This document shows positions 46,205 to 57,453 of a stretch of DNA of 64,000 bases, piece by piece. A program made the translations under genes and the position numbers. The stretch is taken from the NCBI GenBank assembly GCA_963978545.1, contig OZ021733.1, forward strand, positions 34,391,424 through 34,455,423. The letters run 5' to 3'. A model generated the notes under the pieces. It made no database searches and was not told where the DNA came from. It was given only the letters and a program-made list of their open reading frames with translations. Position 1 is the first letter of the stretch. The number at the start of each line of letters is the position of its first letter. Source of the DNA: Linyphia triangularis. Taxonomy: Eukaryota; Arthropoda; Arachnida; Araneae; Linyphiidae.

Positions 46205-46400
46205 AGCAAAAGTCACGTGACCAAAAACACATGAAAAAAAACCGGTTACGCAGAGATAAAGTCGCAAAACGAAGGAGAAACCACACTCTTCCTCGTCTAA
46301 AACAGGTTTTAGACTGGTTCATTATCTGCGCGTTGACGTTTCACGCAAAAGTGGCTTTTTCCCGCCAAATCGCAAAGTGAAAAACTAAATATTTTTTTAA
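46205..46400. promoter_or_regulatory. cluster of palindromic transcription-factor motifs
   Basis: Within 190 bp are GTCACGTGAC (46212-46221, an extended palindromic E-box as bound by USF/TFEB-type bHLH-ZIP factors), AACCGGTT (46240-46247, the Grainyhead consensus), GTCTAAAAC-ag-GTTTTAGAC (46295-46314, a 9-bp stem) and TTTCCCGCC (46358-46366, the E2F consensus), plus extra CpGs. No transcript is anchored here. A promoter or enhancer is plausible, but a repeat of unknown type remains possible. Confidence 0.35.
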
Positions 46401-47384
46401 CTAACTTTCCAAGGTCAAATTTTTGAAAGAATGGTATTGTTTTTCATTATTTTTTCTCTACTTTTATTTAAAAATAAAACCAAAAACGTGAAAGTTCCTC
46501 ATTGGCTAGAGATCGAGCAACTCAGCACTGGGAACATCTGACCAGACAACCTTCTTCCACTCATCAAATGTTTGATGTCAGTGTTCCATATCATTCAATC
46601 TTGTTTTTTTTTTAATCCTGTTAATCGCAGGCTATTAAAAACAAATCGTTTTATCGCTTAGCTCATGGATATTCTTTGTGAGGATTTTGAGTTGTATTTA
46701 CTACAATTTGTTGTGTTGCAGTTCTTTTAATCCTATACAAAATAGTAGTCACAATATGAAAAAGGTTGAAAAAACTACCACAAAAATGGTTTTTCCTTAT
46801 TAAACATTAAAAATATACATTGAAGTATGGGAGGAAAACATATATTTGCACTTTTATTTATTTTACAATGTGTTTTTCGTATCAGTAATGGGTAACAAAA
46901 TACTGATATATTTGAAGTTAAAATGAAAATATATTTGCAAGATATTAAAAAGAAAGTGAAATTTTTACATGATTCTTAATACATTTCAAACCTCTTTACG
47001 TAATATTTTTAATGGGATTATAGACTAATAGTAAGAGAAAAGTTCATGTTCTCTTTAGATGAAATGGGATAAGACTTTCAGAACTTCAACTGTGTTTAAA
47101 TCCGACCAAGCAGTAACAGTGGAAGTGTAAAAAAGAGATATTGTTATTTCTGGCAAAACCCAGCATATTGTAATACGTCTTTTGCCACAAAGAAAGCTCA
47201 TTTGTCTATCCTTAGATACTACTCACAAGAAACAAGGGATTTTTTTTTTAATTTTAAGGAACTTTACTAACTTCAATGTTTGATTTCAGTGTAGAGGTAG
47301 GACTTACGTTCAAGAAAAAAGTCACTCTGAAGTTTATACAAATTTACAAATGCAAATACAAACGAAGTCGACCATTTACATGCA
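46401..47384. other. AT-rich sequence, possibly including LINE 3' region
   Basis: No coding signal. The part next to 47.4 kb may be the 3' untranslated region of the minus-strand LINE remnant. Confidence 0.45.
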
Positions 47385-48930
47385 CGATGCCCAGAAAATG
47401 TCTAGCTAAATGTAATCAATAGCCTTTAACAATCCCCCAATCCAATTTTCTTCTAAAATCACCCATTCCAATTGAATTCTCTACATCCACAGGCAAACAG
47501 TTGCATTCATCTGTCTCCTTATTATTGAAAAAAAAATTCGCCTTTCTGTTCTAAACTGTGATTTAAACAATTTAAAACCATGGTTTCTCGTTCTATTAAT
47601 TATCTGTAATTAATTCCAAACCCTCAGTATCATTCTGTTTAATAATTTTGTACAAATGAATTAATTCTCCTTTAGTTCTTCGTTCCTGCTGCGTGTACAT
47701 ATTCAATTTTCTTTCTTTCCCTATATTCGAATGATGCAAAATCCTGAATCCTCTTTCTAGCCTTATGCTGAATCCTCTTCAGCATCTCAATATTATTTTT
47801 AAGATATTGTGAACAAACTTGTACAGCATACTCAATATGCATTCTAACTAAAACCCCTATACAATTGTAGAATTATGTCACTAGATGATGTCTCTATATC
47901 TTCAATTATTGTGCCTCGTGAGTCGAACCAGACATTTATAAATATTAAATGGCACACCCAATCTTACTGATCATTCTGATATTTTGGTTAAATCATCTTA
48001 AAATTGCATTCTCTGTACATCTATATTAACACTTCCCGTGATTTTTAAATCATATGCAGAAATACTAGCCTTGAGTATAAACTTATCACTGGTAATATTA
48101 ATGAAAATAATAAATACATATCTAAGAACAGAACCCTGGGGTACTCCACTTTTAACTACTGTCTATTTGGAATATTTACCTTTAATTTCTACTCGTTGTC
48201 TTCTGCCAACTAACCAACTTCAAATCTAATGTAAAGAAGCATTCTAAAATGCCAAATTTGTTTGAATTGTGCATTTAACTTCATGTGGGACCTTATCAAA
48301 AGCCTTCTGAAAATCGATGTAAACTGCATCGACAATATTTCTCCAAGCGAATTCTTTAGCTACATCTTCATAGAAGTTTATCAGAGTTGTCTTACAATAT
48401 TTTTCTATTCTAAACACATGCTTTTTATTTGTAACTACTTTCCCAGACTCTAAAAATTTTGTAATACGGTTTTTACCAAAGTTTCAAAAATCTCGCAAAT
48501 GACAAATGTCAAATTGCCTGAACGATAACTTTTCAACCCCGAATAACTTTTCAAACCTTTTATAAAAAGAGATGATGCAATATATTCCAACTTCCAGTAT
48601 AATGATACAATTCCCAAAATAAAAGAAATTTCAACAATAGTCAGTATAACATCTCCCAATTCTTCTGCACACTCAACTAGAACTTTAGGATAAATATCAT
48701 CTGGCTTAAGAGCTTTAAAAAGTTTCATACGCTTTATATTATAAATAATTTTCTCTCTCGTAAATTTATGATCCTGAAAATCTTGACATACGTTGTCCAA
48801 CTCAACAACATTTCCTGTATTGAAATAATTATTAAAAAACCCACCAGTGTCTATACAATATCTGACGCACTGATTATTCTGTTCAAACCATTCCGTGTGT
48901 TATTTTTTACGAGTGGGCTAAAGAAAGTAA
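47385..48930 (-). mobile_element. CR1/L2-like non-LTR retrotransposon remnant
   Basis: The minus strand carries the ordered landmarks of a LINE reverse transcriptase from about 48900 to 47390, with multiple stops and frame changes. The upstream endonuclease half is absent, consistent with 5' truncation. The order of RT motifs and the HxEY-type C-terminal block place it in the CR1/L2/Rex group in a broad sense. It is in opposite orientation to the fragment at 42.85 kb, and the two do not overlap in preserved sequence enough to say whether they are one family. Confidence 0.88.
47390..48870 (-). pseudogene. reverse transcriptase of the CR1/L2-like LINE, broken
   Basis: From the N-terminal side, the fingers region 48800-48450 is open for 116 codons. 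It includes an IIYNIKRMKLFKALKPDDIYPKVL-like start, a WKLEYIASSLFIKG block and a LTFVICEIFE helix. Palm motif A, VYIDFQKAFDKVPHE, lies at 48278-48326. Motif B, SGVPQGSVL, lies at about 48124-48150. Motif C is reduced to an AYDLKI remnant near 48045, where an FADD core is expected. The C-terminal block VRMHIEYAVQVCSQYLKNNI (47805-47865) is the usual LVRPHLEY..Q.W.P block with changes. A decayed thumb/connection tail ends near 47400. Loss of the catalytic Asp pair and the stops show it is inactive. Confidence 0.88.
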
Positions 48931-51880
48931 ATTTAATTTAGCTAACAATTGTTTCTTTAAGACTTCAATTAAAAAATTTAATCTCATTTCAGTAAAATAA
49001 CAAGGGTCAATTTTTAACATAAGAAATTCTTACGAAGTATTCTTCTTGTTTCACAATATATTTTAATGTCAACCACCCTCTGCTCCACAATCTGATCCCT
49101 TATAAATAGTAAGTTCAATTCCAGTGTCAATGCTCAAATAATTATTATCATGTAGTGTTAGAATGCACACAAACAACACTTTCCATGTACATGCCCAAAA
49201 CCTACAAAACTAAGCACACGAGGTATCCCGATGCTAAATAAAGAACGTTGGATGATCTATTAGTGCTAATTTCGTAATGGATCCTCCAAAACCGTTTGTA
49301 TAATTTATATCCTTAAAGTTTTGGAAATTAACAAATAACATAACTGCTCAAATACAATCACAATTAGTTCAAAAAATTTGAGATTATCATGGACATTATT
49401 AGATACGCAATAAATCGGTAATGCTGACAAGAAAGAGGATTTTTCTACAAAATGTATGCTTGATAACACATCTGACGATATCTTTTTTGGACAGCTGTTG
49501 ATGAATGTTATTTATTTCTACATTCAAAGTTAGAGTACTTAGAAGAATTTTAAACCCCATTTTTAAGGGAGTTTTTGCACTCTCTAAGTTAAACTATGAT
49601 GTGGACATGACTATTTTATATGTTGAATACTCAAATATTAGTTCCGTTTCGACAGTTATTAAAGCTGTCTGAAGCAGTAATTCTCATTTTAACCTTCATA
49701 AGACAGGATTTCATTTAACATCCAATTTCTCAAATTTAAGTTGTTGTTTTTGTGTACTTAATGTGATAAGTTCGTTTTATACAATTTAAGGGGATATTTT
49801 TAATGAGAAATTAATTAATATTTGTTTAATAGGTTGCAACAAGTTATTAAAAATTAGCCCTATTAAAGTGCAATACACAAATCCAACATTCATCCAAACC
49901 ATAAGAAATTTTCTTGGCATTAGTATCACATTTACTGGCTGTTAAATTAAACTTTTTACAAACATTTTAGAATAAATTTGAATTTAAGAATTTTCTTCAC
50001 AAAAAATACAAGTTTTTATAACACTTCAAATATCTCTACGAAGTATTGTGTAAAATCTTATAATCATATAAAGCAAAGAAAAATATTTTTTGTTCATATC
50101 GCTATAATACTTTTAGATAAAGTTTGTTGTAAAATGTTTCATTTTAGGAAGAATCCATTTAAAGACATGATTCAAAAAGATATATGTAATCAACATTTTA
50201 ATCAAGGTTTGAAACATTTATTCAACATTTTATTCATTTTTATTAATCATTAACGTTTTAATTAATTGAAATAAATTACTTCAAGTCAACTGATTTACAT
50301 AAATATTGCATTTTTTTTTTTTTTTAATTTAAGTTTAATACATTGAAACCACAACTAATCGGTATTTTTTCTTTTTAATTTTGTTTTCTTTTGATACGAT
50401 ATTTAATTTCAATTATAATGATTTGCTACGTATGCATAATATTACTGCATATGAGATATCCACTATCAATATTTCGATTTATAAGAAAAATATTTTTAAT
50501 ATTTTGCATTTTTCATAATTTTTCTAAAATTAAATCAGCTCCCATACTTCTCTTTCCACTTAAATGAATGCGATTTACATTTATAAGCCCAAGATATAAA
50601 TATATCTGTGTTACAAATATTTTTAATAATTTAAATTATTTCATAATTTACTAAAAAAAAAAAAAAATAAGATATATTGAATAACATAGCATCTAATAAT
50701 TTACATTATTTTCATAAACTTAATCATCTTGTCGACTTTTTAAAAATGTGATAAATTTCTAGCTTTTTATTGCAATAATTTATTACAAGTTGAAAGTGTA
50801 ATTACTTTGACTACCATTTCTTCAAACTGTATAAGTTACTCGCTGAAATGAAGTCACAAGTAGAATTGAATGTAACCAGAATGTAATCAGAAAAACTATT
50901 TTATTTTGTTTGAAAAGACATTAAAAAAAAATTTGATTTTGCCTACCTAAAAATTAACCTGCAAAAAGGTTTGAAATGCATTGCCAACTTTTACGAGAAA
51001 TTGCAACTTATATTAGCGATTTTAAGCTCAGATCAAGTTTTCATAGTATTTGGCCACTACAAAGAAAATCATTGATTCCGTGCAGTAGACTAATTTCTTT
51101 TTCAGCTATAATACTTGATAAAATGTATTGTTTCCGACAATGAGGCAATCAAGCCAAGTTTCAGTTCAATTAAATTACCACAAGAGGGTTAATTAGCCCT
51201 TTGAAGATTTGTTCGCCACAAACAAACACACACCCAAAAAGAATCTAAATAAAAAATATAACATTTTAATTTATTTTTTTAATTTATGTAAAAAAATTAA
51301 ACATCTAACTCATTTATATTCAAAACATCTTCTTAAAATTACATATATAATGCTCTACATTTAATGCAGAGAAGAGTTATAGTCAAATCTATATTCTAAT
51401 ACATACAACATTTAAATAATGTTGCATTGCCATTTCCCAACATATCCTAAAATGTTTTGCAACACAATTCAATTCAACTTTGCTTATCCATTTTAATTAA
51501 TAACAGATTTAAGAGTGCTTTGTAAAAAAAATCTTTTAAAGAAAAAGAGAGAGATTAAAAGATTTAGAAAAGTTTTTCATCAAAAGTTGTTTTATCACAA
51601 ATGAAATCATTCCAGTTAAAAGTTTCGAAAGTTTGAAAAAAAATGCAATGCATTATGGTTGCTAGTAAAGAAATTATAAATGTACAACATGCTATAGCAA
51701 CTTTTTTAAATCCTATCGACCCTATACAGCATATAAGAAATAATTGTAGAAAACAAAATATGTACAACTTAGCGGAACTCTGGTTTTTCTACAACTTGTT
51801 TCGAGCTAAACAAAGTTATACAACCAATTTTCAAGTATAGTGGAATGAAGCATCATCTTAAACTGATTTCACTAAAAAAT
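48931..51880. other. AT-rich sequence, no gene supported
   Basis: The open frame at 49978-50253 begins with TTG and consists largely of AAA/TTT-type codons; I do not accept it as coding. The GC content rises slightly at about 51000-51230. No element boundaries are visible. Confidence 0.5.
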
Positions 51881-52250
51881 TCACTCTCAATACGCTAAAC
51901 TTATTGCAAATGTTCATAAACACCACATTGCAAAACTGTATTAATTGTGCATGAAACCCTTTCTACAGATCGACTGAACACTCTATACACTATACAGTGC
52001 GTGTCCAAACATAGCCATACCAATCCTTCACACCCACCTGATAAGACAAAATCTACTCCATGCCTGTGAATAAACAAGATAGCCGGAATAACAATCATCT
52101 TTTGTAAGTGGGAGTTATATATTTAACAGAAACACGAATGCCTACGAAGGGACATATTATATGTACGAGCACGAATATCCGCAACGTACGAGTGTCCATA
52201 ATCAGGCAGGGAATCAATCAATATCTAGGATTCGAAGATATTCACTTTTC
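51881..52250. other. less AT-rich block of unknown nature
   Basis: The block has ordinary complexity, with few homopolymers and several CpGs (52140-52240). A CACCTGATAAGA combined E-box/GATA-type motif lies at 52036. The 65-codon minus-strand frame (51901-52098) is unrecognised. A conserved non-coding element or an old unique segment is possible. Confidence 0.3.
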
Positions 52251-52732
52251 TATTTAGAAAATTTTGCCGAGAAATTGGGATTATAAAATGCGGATACTCA
52301 AATGTTAACAAAGACAATTATGCGATAAAATTGTTAATAATTTTAAAAGGGTACATTTTGCATTGTAAGACATTGGCTAATTGATAAAAGTTATTTATAA
52401 GATGAGTTTTCTTGGTATTTGTTTTTAGTGTTATATTGCTTAAAAAATCTAAAATTTTGCTTATTGTACATAAATGATTAATCAACTTTAAAAGATTAGT
52501 TTTTATGTTGCGTTTTTATGTTTCATGAGCTGATTGCTAAAGGATGTTGCAAAATGATGAAAAAACACTTTACCAAATAGCACTATAAAATGGAAATACA
52601 AAATTTTATAATATATAATTTCTGAATTAAATTTTTAATTTCATTTCAATTTGCGTATTGGTTTGAATGTATTTAAATGATGATCCACTGTACGATCAAC
52701 TATACGGGAATAGCAGTCCACAGTGGATTCCC

Positions 52733-52768
<36 letters not shown>

Positions 52769-54110
52769 AAGTCTTTAGTATATCTTCTGTGTTTCCATGC
52801 TAAATATCCCAGAAACAGTTATGTACATAACAGCTATATTTATATCCATGTTAATTTCAGTATTCCAGTAGAAATTCGTTAACAAAAGGTAGCTTTTTGT
52901 TGAACCTTTGCAGTTCTCTAATTCACGATGTAAACTTAATTTGTTTAACAATACATATACCAATTTATGTGATTTCATAATATGCAACCTCGTCTTAGAA
53001 AATTTAACATCAGAAAAATACCAAAAGAAAATAATAAAAAATAACCAAACTTCTGATTTTTACACAAATTCCCAATTAAAGATAATAGGCATTCCAAATT
53101 CATTTTTAGTTAATGTTTTTCAGAATACCCACATTTTAAGCATGAACTGAAACATAAAAGTATATTTCTAAATAAAATAATATTCTTAGATTCTATACTG
53201 AATTTTCTTAATTTTGATAGTATCTCTTAATATCTGCTACATTCAAAATCGTCACTAATGAAGTAAACGGATAACTTTGTGTCGAAAGTTTGTTCTGTAT
53301 TAACAAACATTTCTCTTTCTGCTAATTCATTTAACTAACTTCATAAGTAGCATCCAAATACAAACTACATTGATACGTGTCGTATAGAAAATAATTCATA
53401 CCATGCATCATTTATCAGGGTGCCTGATTATCTACTGTTAAAAATAGTATCTCAAAATTTACACTTGTTGAGTGTCATTTTAATCAAAGCCATGCTCTTA
53501 TATTTGGGTCTTTCAAAAACTGAGAATAGTCATTCAAATGATAAATAAGTATTCAAATAAAAACAATTACATGAAACTTCAGCTTTATTTTATGTAATGT
53601 ATTAAAAATAAATTGATAAAAAAAATAACCTTTTTTTGGATAACCGAACTGTTGAAAAGCTCCAATGAATTTTAAGTTTACAAAATTCACTAATGGGAAA
53701 TTCCAAGGACAAGGGGTAACATATCAACCATTTTTATTGGATAGATTTTTTATTTGATGAGATTTAATTTTAATAAAATCATTTTGCTCTACTTAAATTA
53801 ATTCTAGATGTTAATTACTTAAAAACAATTTTTTTTGGAAAAAAAGTTCATAAAAAAAATTGTAGCAGCTTTTATCTATCTCACAGACAAGCACAGTAAT
53901 AGTCTATGACCGTAGATAAAATGCACAATTCTTTTAGGGAAAAAAAAACATTTCATTCCTATGAAAAAAATATATTTCATATAATCAACATCTAAAATTT
54001 AACTTAATTAAAAATAATTTTTTTTTTATAAAAATTGTATCTCATTTAATCGAAATCTCTCCAATAAAAATGCTTAAAAGTTTAGTCTATTTTCGTGGTC
54101 TATACAAATG
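52251..54110. other. AT-rich sequence, no gene seen
   Basis: It contains a T run at about 52737-52767. Nothing recognisable. Confidence 0.5.
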
Positions 54111-54186
54111 GGTTGATTGGTTGGTTGGGGTTTTATGGCGCAAGGGCTTCACTAGGGCCATTCTGCTCCTGTAAACGAACGGAATT
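54111..54186 (+). repeat. short GGTTGGTT-type repeat fragment
   Basis: It starts with GGTTGATTGGTTGGTTGG and continues GGTTTTATGGCGCAAGGGC..CTAGGGCCATTCTGC. This is a GC-richer string I associate with dispersed arthropod repeats. It is a fragment without detectable ends, immediately left of the TTAA MITE. Confidence 0.4.
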
Positions 54187-54189
54187 ACC

Positions 54190-54729
54190 TTAAGGGGACT
54201 TGGTACCCCTTGTTTTCACAAAAAATAATAAAAATATAAATTTTCTATTTTTTGCGTGTTTATAATCTTTGAAACCTTCCATTTATTCTGGCAAGTTTTT
54301 GAGCTGATCCGATAACTGCAATTGCTGAAAAACTATATTTTTATGGAGAATTTAACATTTCTGCAATAGCTCTTTTGATGTTTTGAACGCATTTTTCTCA
54401 GTTCGTGATTTTTGAAATTCCCACCTTACTCAAAATGCTAAAACTTCAGCAAATATGAATGGAATGACTTGAAATGTTTTACGTGTCATTCTTAATATCT
54501 ATTTGACAAAAATAGGCATGGGTTTTTCAACGAACTTAATATTTTTTTTTTTTTTTTTTTTTTACAAATTTAAATGTTGAAAAATCACCGTTTTTTACGC
54601 TTTTCTTTCCATGTAAGTACAGTAATTATCATTTTTCTCTAAAACTATTTTACTTATTTTAAATCCAATGCCTAAAAAGTTAGAATTTATTACTAGAAAA
54701 AAAAACTACTTTTTTAAACTTAATTACTA

Positions 54730-54763
<34 letters not shown>

Positions 54764-54969
54764 GAAAAAAAAAATATGAAAAAAAATTAAAAAGAGGATA
54801 TAATTTGAAATTTGATGAATTTTTTTTAATTAAAATTTAGATCACTATGTGAACTTTTTTAAAAATAAAATATTTAGTTTTTACTTAGTAATACTTTCAA
54901 ATATGCAAAAATTATAATTTTAAAGGCTTAAATAAAAAAAAAAGTTTGAAGGGTACCAAGTCCTCTTAA
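54190..54969. mobile_element. TTAA-flanked MITE, copy 2 (~772 bp)
   Basis: TTAA at 54190-54193 and 54966-54969 bracket terminal inverted repeats GGGGACTTGGTACCC (left) and the reverse complement of GGGTACCAAGTCCTC (right), which differ at one position. The interior aligns end to end with the copy at 15364-16082 and is longer mainly because of extra T runs (54541-54563, 54731-54757). It is non-coding. Confidence 0.88.
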
Positions 54970-55840
54970 ATAAAAATGAAAGAGAAATTATATGTTTACC
55001 ATTTTTATATAGAAACAATACCAAGACTAACAGTTTTTAGAATAACTACCATGTCCCACCACTAACTAAAGAGATAAATTAGTGTATCATATCAGACATC
55101 TTCTCCATAATTAGTCACTTTCCCTTATAAAGATCAAGTAAATAATTTTAAAAAATATGTATCTTCATTATCATGCCTTTTCATTTGCTTATGCATATTC
55201 ATATTTACTCTCATAACTGATGGTGTAAGTTACGCTCTATATGTAGTTTTTCAATTCTCTGAAAATATACTACTTTTACTTTAATAATATATAAAAAAAA
55301 AATCTTTTAGATGTTGGTCATACATCGGACCATTTTGGCTCTTATGCGTTTCTTTCCATAATTTATGAATGAATAATATTTTAAGGTCTGAGGTTTCATA
55401 CATTTTCTTACTATAGAATCAGTTTTAATGTGATATGAAGAATCAGTCGTTTCGTGACATTTTCAAATTTTTAAAAAGTGAGTAAACTTCAATATGATAA
55501 ATTACCGTACATTCGTTGGATTTGCGTTAAAAATAACTATTAGGAAACAAAATATATACTAACAGTTTATTATCGTGACTTTCCAGCAACAGTTAATAAA
55601 ATCTCATATTTTTTTCATTCCATTATAGAGAAATCTGACAAAAAAAATCGATGCACAATTTTATGCCTCAGTTATGAATAATTTAGATGCCAGAAGCCAG
55701 TAATGTTTAGGTAAAATAAGATATTTTAGAATTAAGGAAAAAAGCTTTTTAATGTTTCCTGAAAAATCATTTGCGATAGACATTTAACTAGAAAGCTCAA
55801 TTATTCATAAAAGAAAAATACATAAAGTAAATCGGAAGCA
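54970..55840. other. AT-rich sequence, no gene seen
   Basis: No recognisable features. Confidence 0.5.
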
Positions 55841-56300
55841 ATTCCCAATACTCCTACATTATTAAACAAGTGGCAGTGTCCAAGAAATCAATGGGAAACC
55901 TCCATCCAGAATAATAATTCTTCAAACAACAAACCCTTAAAGACCTTCGATTATTGTTATGTTACTGCTTCAGACAAACCTTGTCAAACAAAAGCCACCA
56001 TCCATTTCCGTTCAACAAAATATCGGTGCATCCCCAACGTTAAAAGTGCAGTGGCCGGAAAATTCAATCTGAGAAAGCCTTAGAAGCAATCGCACTTTAC
56101 CAAATTGTATTGACACGAAACGACCATTTCCACGGAGCCTAATTACACTTTAAACTACTTCGTAAACTACTTGAAGCAAAATTTGGGGCGTAATAAGTGA
56201 AGCTTCAAAACATTATTCGGATTACTTTCTCTGCAAACATTCCAAATGCCTAAAGCACATATATAAGCCCTTCATTGTTCTTTTAGAAGAAAAGCTATTT
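55841..56300. other. block of normal complexity, candidate conserved non-coding segment
   Basis: Unlike the rest of the region, it has almost no homopolymers and a more even base composition. It includes CCTTCGATTATTGTTATG and CCTAATTACACTTTAAAC with homeodomain- and SOX-like cores. There is no coding frame of note. The call rests only on composition. Confidence 0.25.
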
Positions 56301-56673
56301 CCACTAAACTCCTTTTTAAGTAAGTTTCCCATAAATATTATTAATAGCCTTGTCTGACATTTTCAAAACGAATTTTCCTATCACTTGGTATAGTTTAATT
56401 AGACAAAAAATTCATTTTATTATCTTGTTTGAATCTGGGATGGAAATTTTCGAGTATTGTAATCTGAGTGATTTCTAATTATTTTTTAATTTAAATTATA
56501 CTGTTAATGGGGATAATTTTCTAAGCAGGATTAAATATTTTAAGAGTACGATCGTATTTCAATAATCTGTTTTTTAATTTCAGTGATCATTATAGCTAAT
56601 TGATTAAGTATTTTATTCTGGGCAGATTTGTTTTCGGTAAAGAATAAAACAAAGTATAAGAGAGATAAAGAGG

Positions 56674-57020
56674 AGTAATTCTCAACATGTGGACCATTTA
56701 AACAGTTTGAGTTTCTCCTCACTGCCACTGTTTTGTGGTTAGAGAACAGGAGAGTAATGAAGCTTTATAAAATGCAACAGCTGGTAATAGATTTTTCCAC
56801 ATTTCTATTATAAATGCTTTGCTATGCAATGAATTTGGTGAGAGGGGTACATATCAACATGCGAAGCATTTAAACACTTTAAATTTCTCCCCACTCCATT
56901 ATGTTGTTGGATAACAGGCGACTAATCAAGCTTCATAAAAAGCAACAGCTGGCAATAGTACAAAAGTACTCACAACATTTATCATTATAGATGTTTTGCT
57001 ATGCAATGTATTTGGTTTTG
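56674..57020. repeat. two-copy tandem duplication, period ~172 bp
   Basis: Landmarks repeat in order: CAACATG at 56683 and 56855, CATTTAAACA, TTTCTCC.CACT, GCAACAGCTGG and TTTGCTATGCAATG. Copies differ at many positions, so the duplication is old. Each carries a CAGCTG E-box. Confidence 0.8.
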
Positions 57021-57398
57021 TGACCTGTAAAGTTAGAAGTTAATTTTATTTTCAACACTGAACTTTTCGTACGTGACATTTATTAAGAAACGTAAAATTC
57101 ACCCAGGTTATTGATTAAATGACTCTGCCCTATAAGCATACTTCTAAAAATTAACTTGAAACCCTTTCAAAAGCGAAAGATACACTTTGTCCCTTAATTA
57201 GTCAAAATTAGGCCGCTTTAAACACATTTTTGAAATATAATTTTTCTGAAAAATATATTCCTGAGCATTATTTGTGATTGAATTTTTATGATAACTTGAG
57301 TAAACCTTGTCGTTTAACATGAATTTCTATATCCTACTTTACTAAATGTAGCAAAAACTAAATTTTAACTGGTATATTCTATATATAGTTATGAATTT

Positions 57399-57453
57399 TT
57401 ACCTATCTTTTGTATCTTTGTTACCTATCTTTTGTATCTTTGTTACCTATCTT
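57399..57453 (+). repeat. 22-bp tandem repeat, 2.5 copies
   Basis: TTACCTATCTTTTGTATCTT plus TG recurs exactly at 57399 and 57421, with a partial third copy from 57443. Confidence 0.95.

Noticed and set aside
48038..48453. Two plus-strand frames at 48 kb
   Set aside because: They are antisense shadows of the minus-strand reverse transcriptase (motif B and motif A regions).
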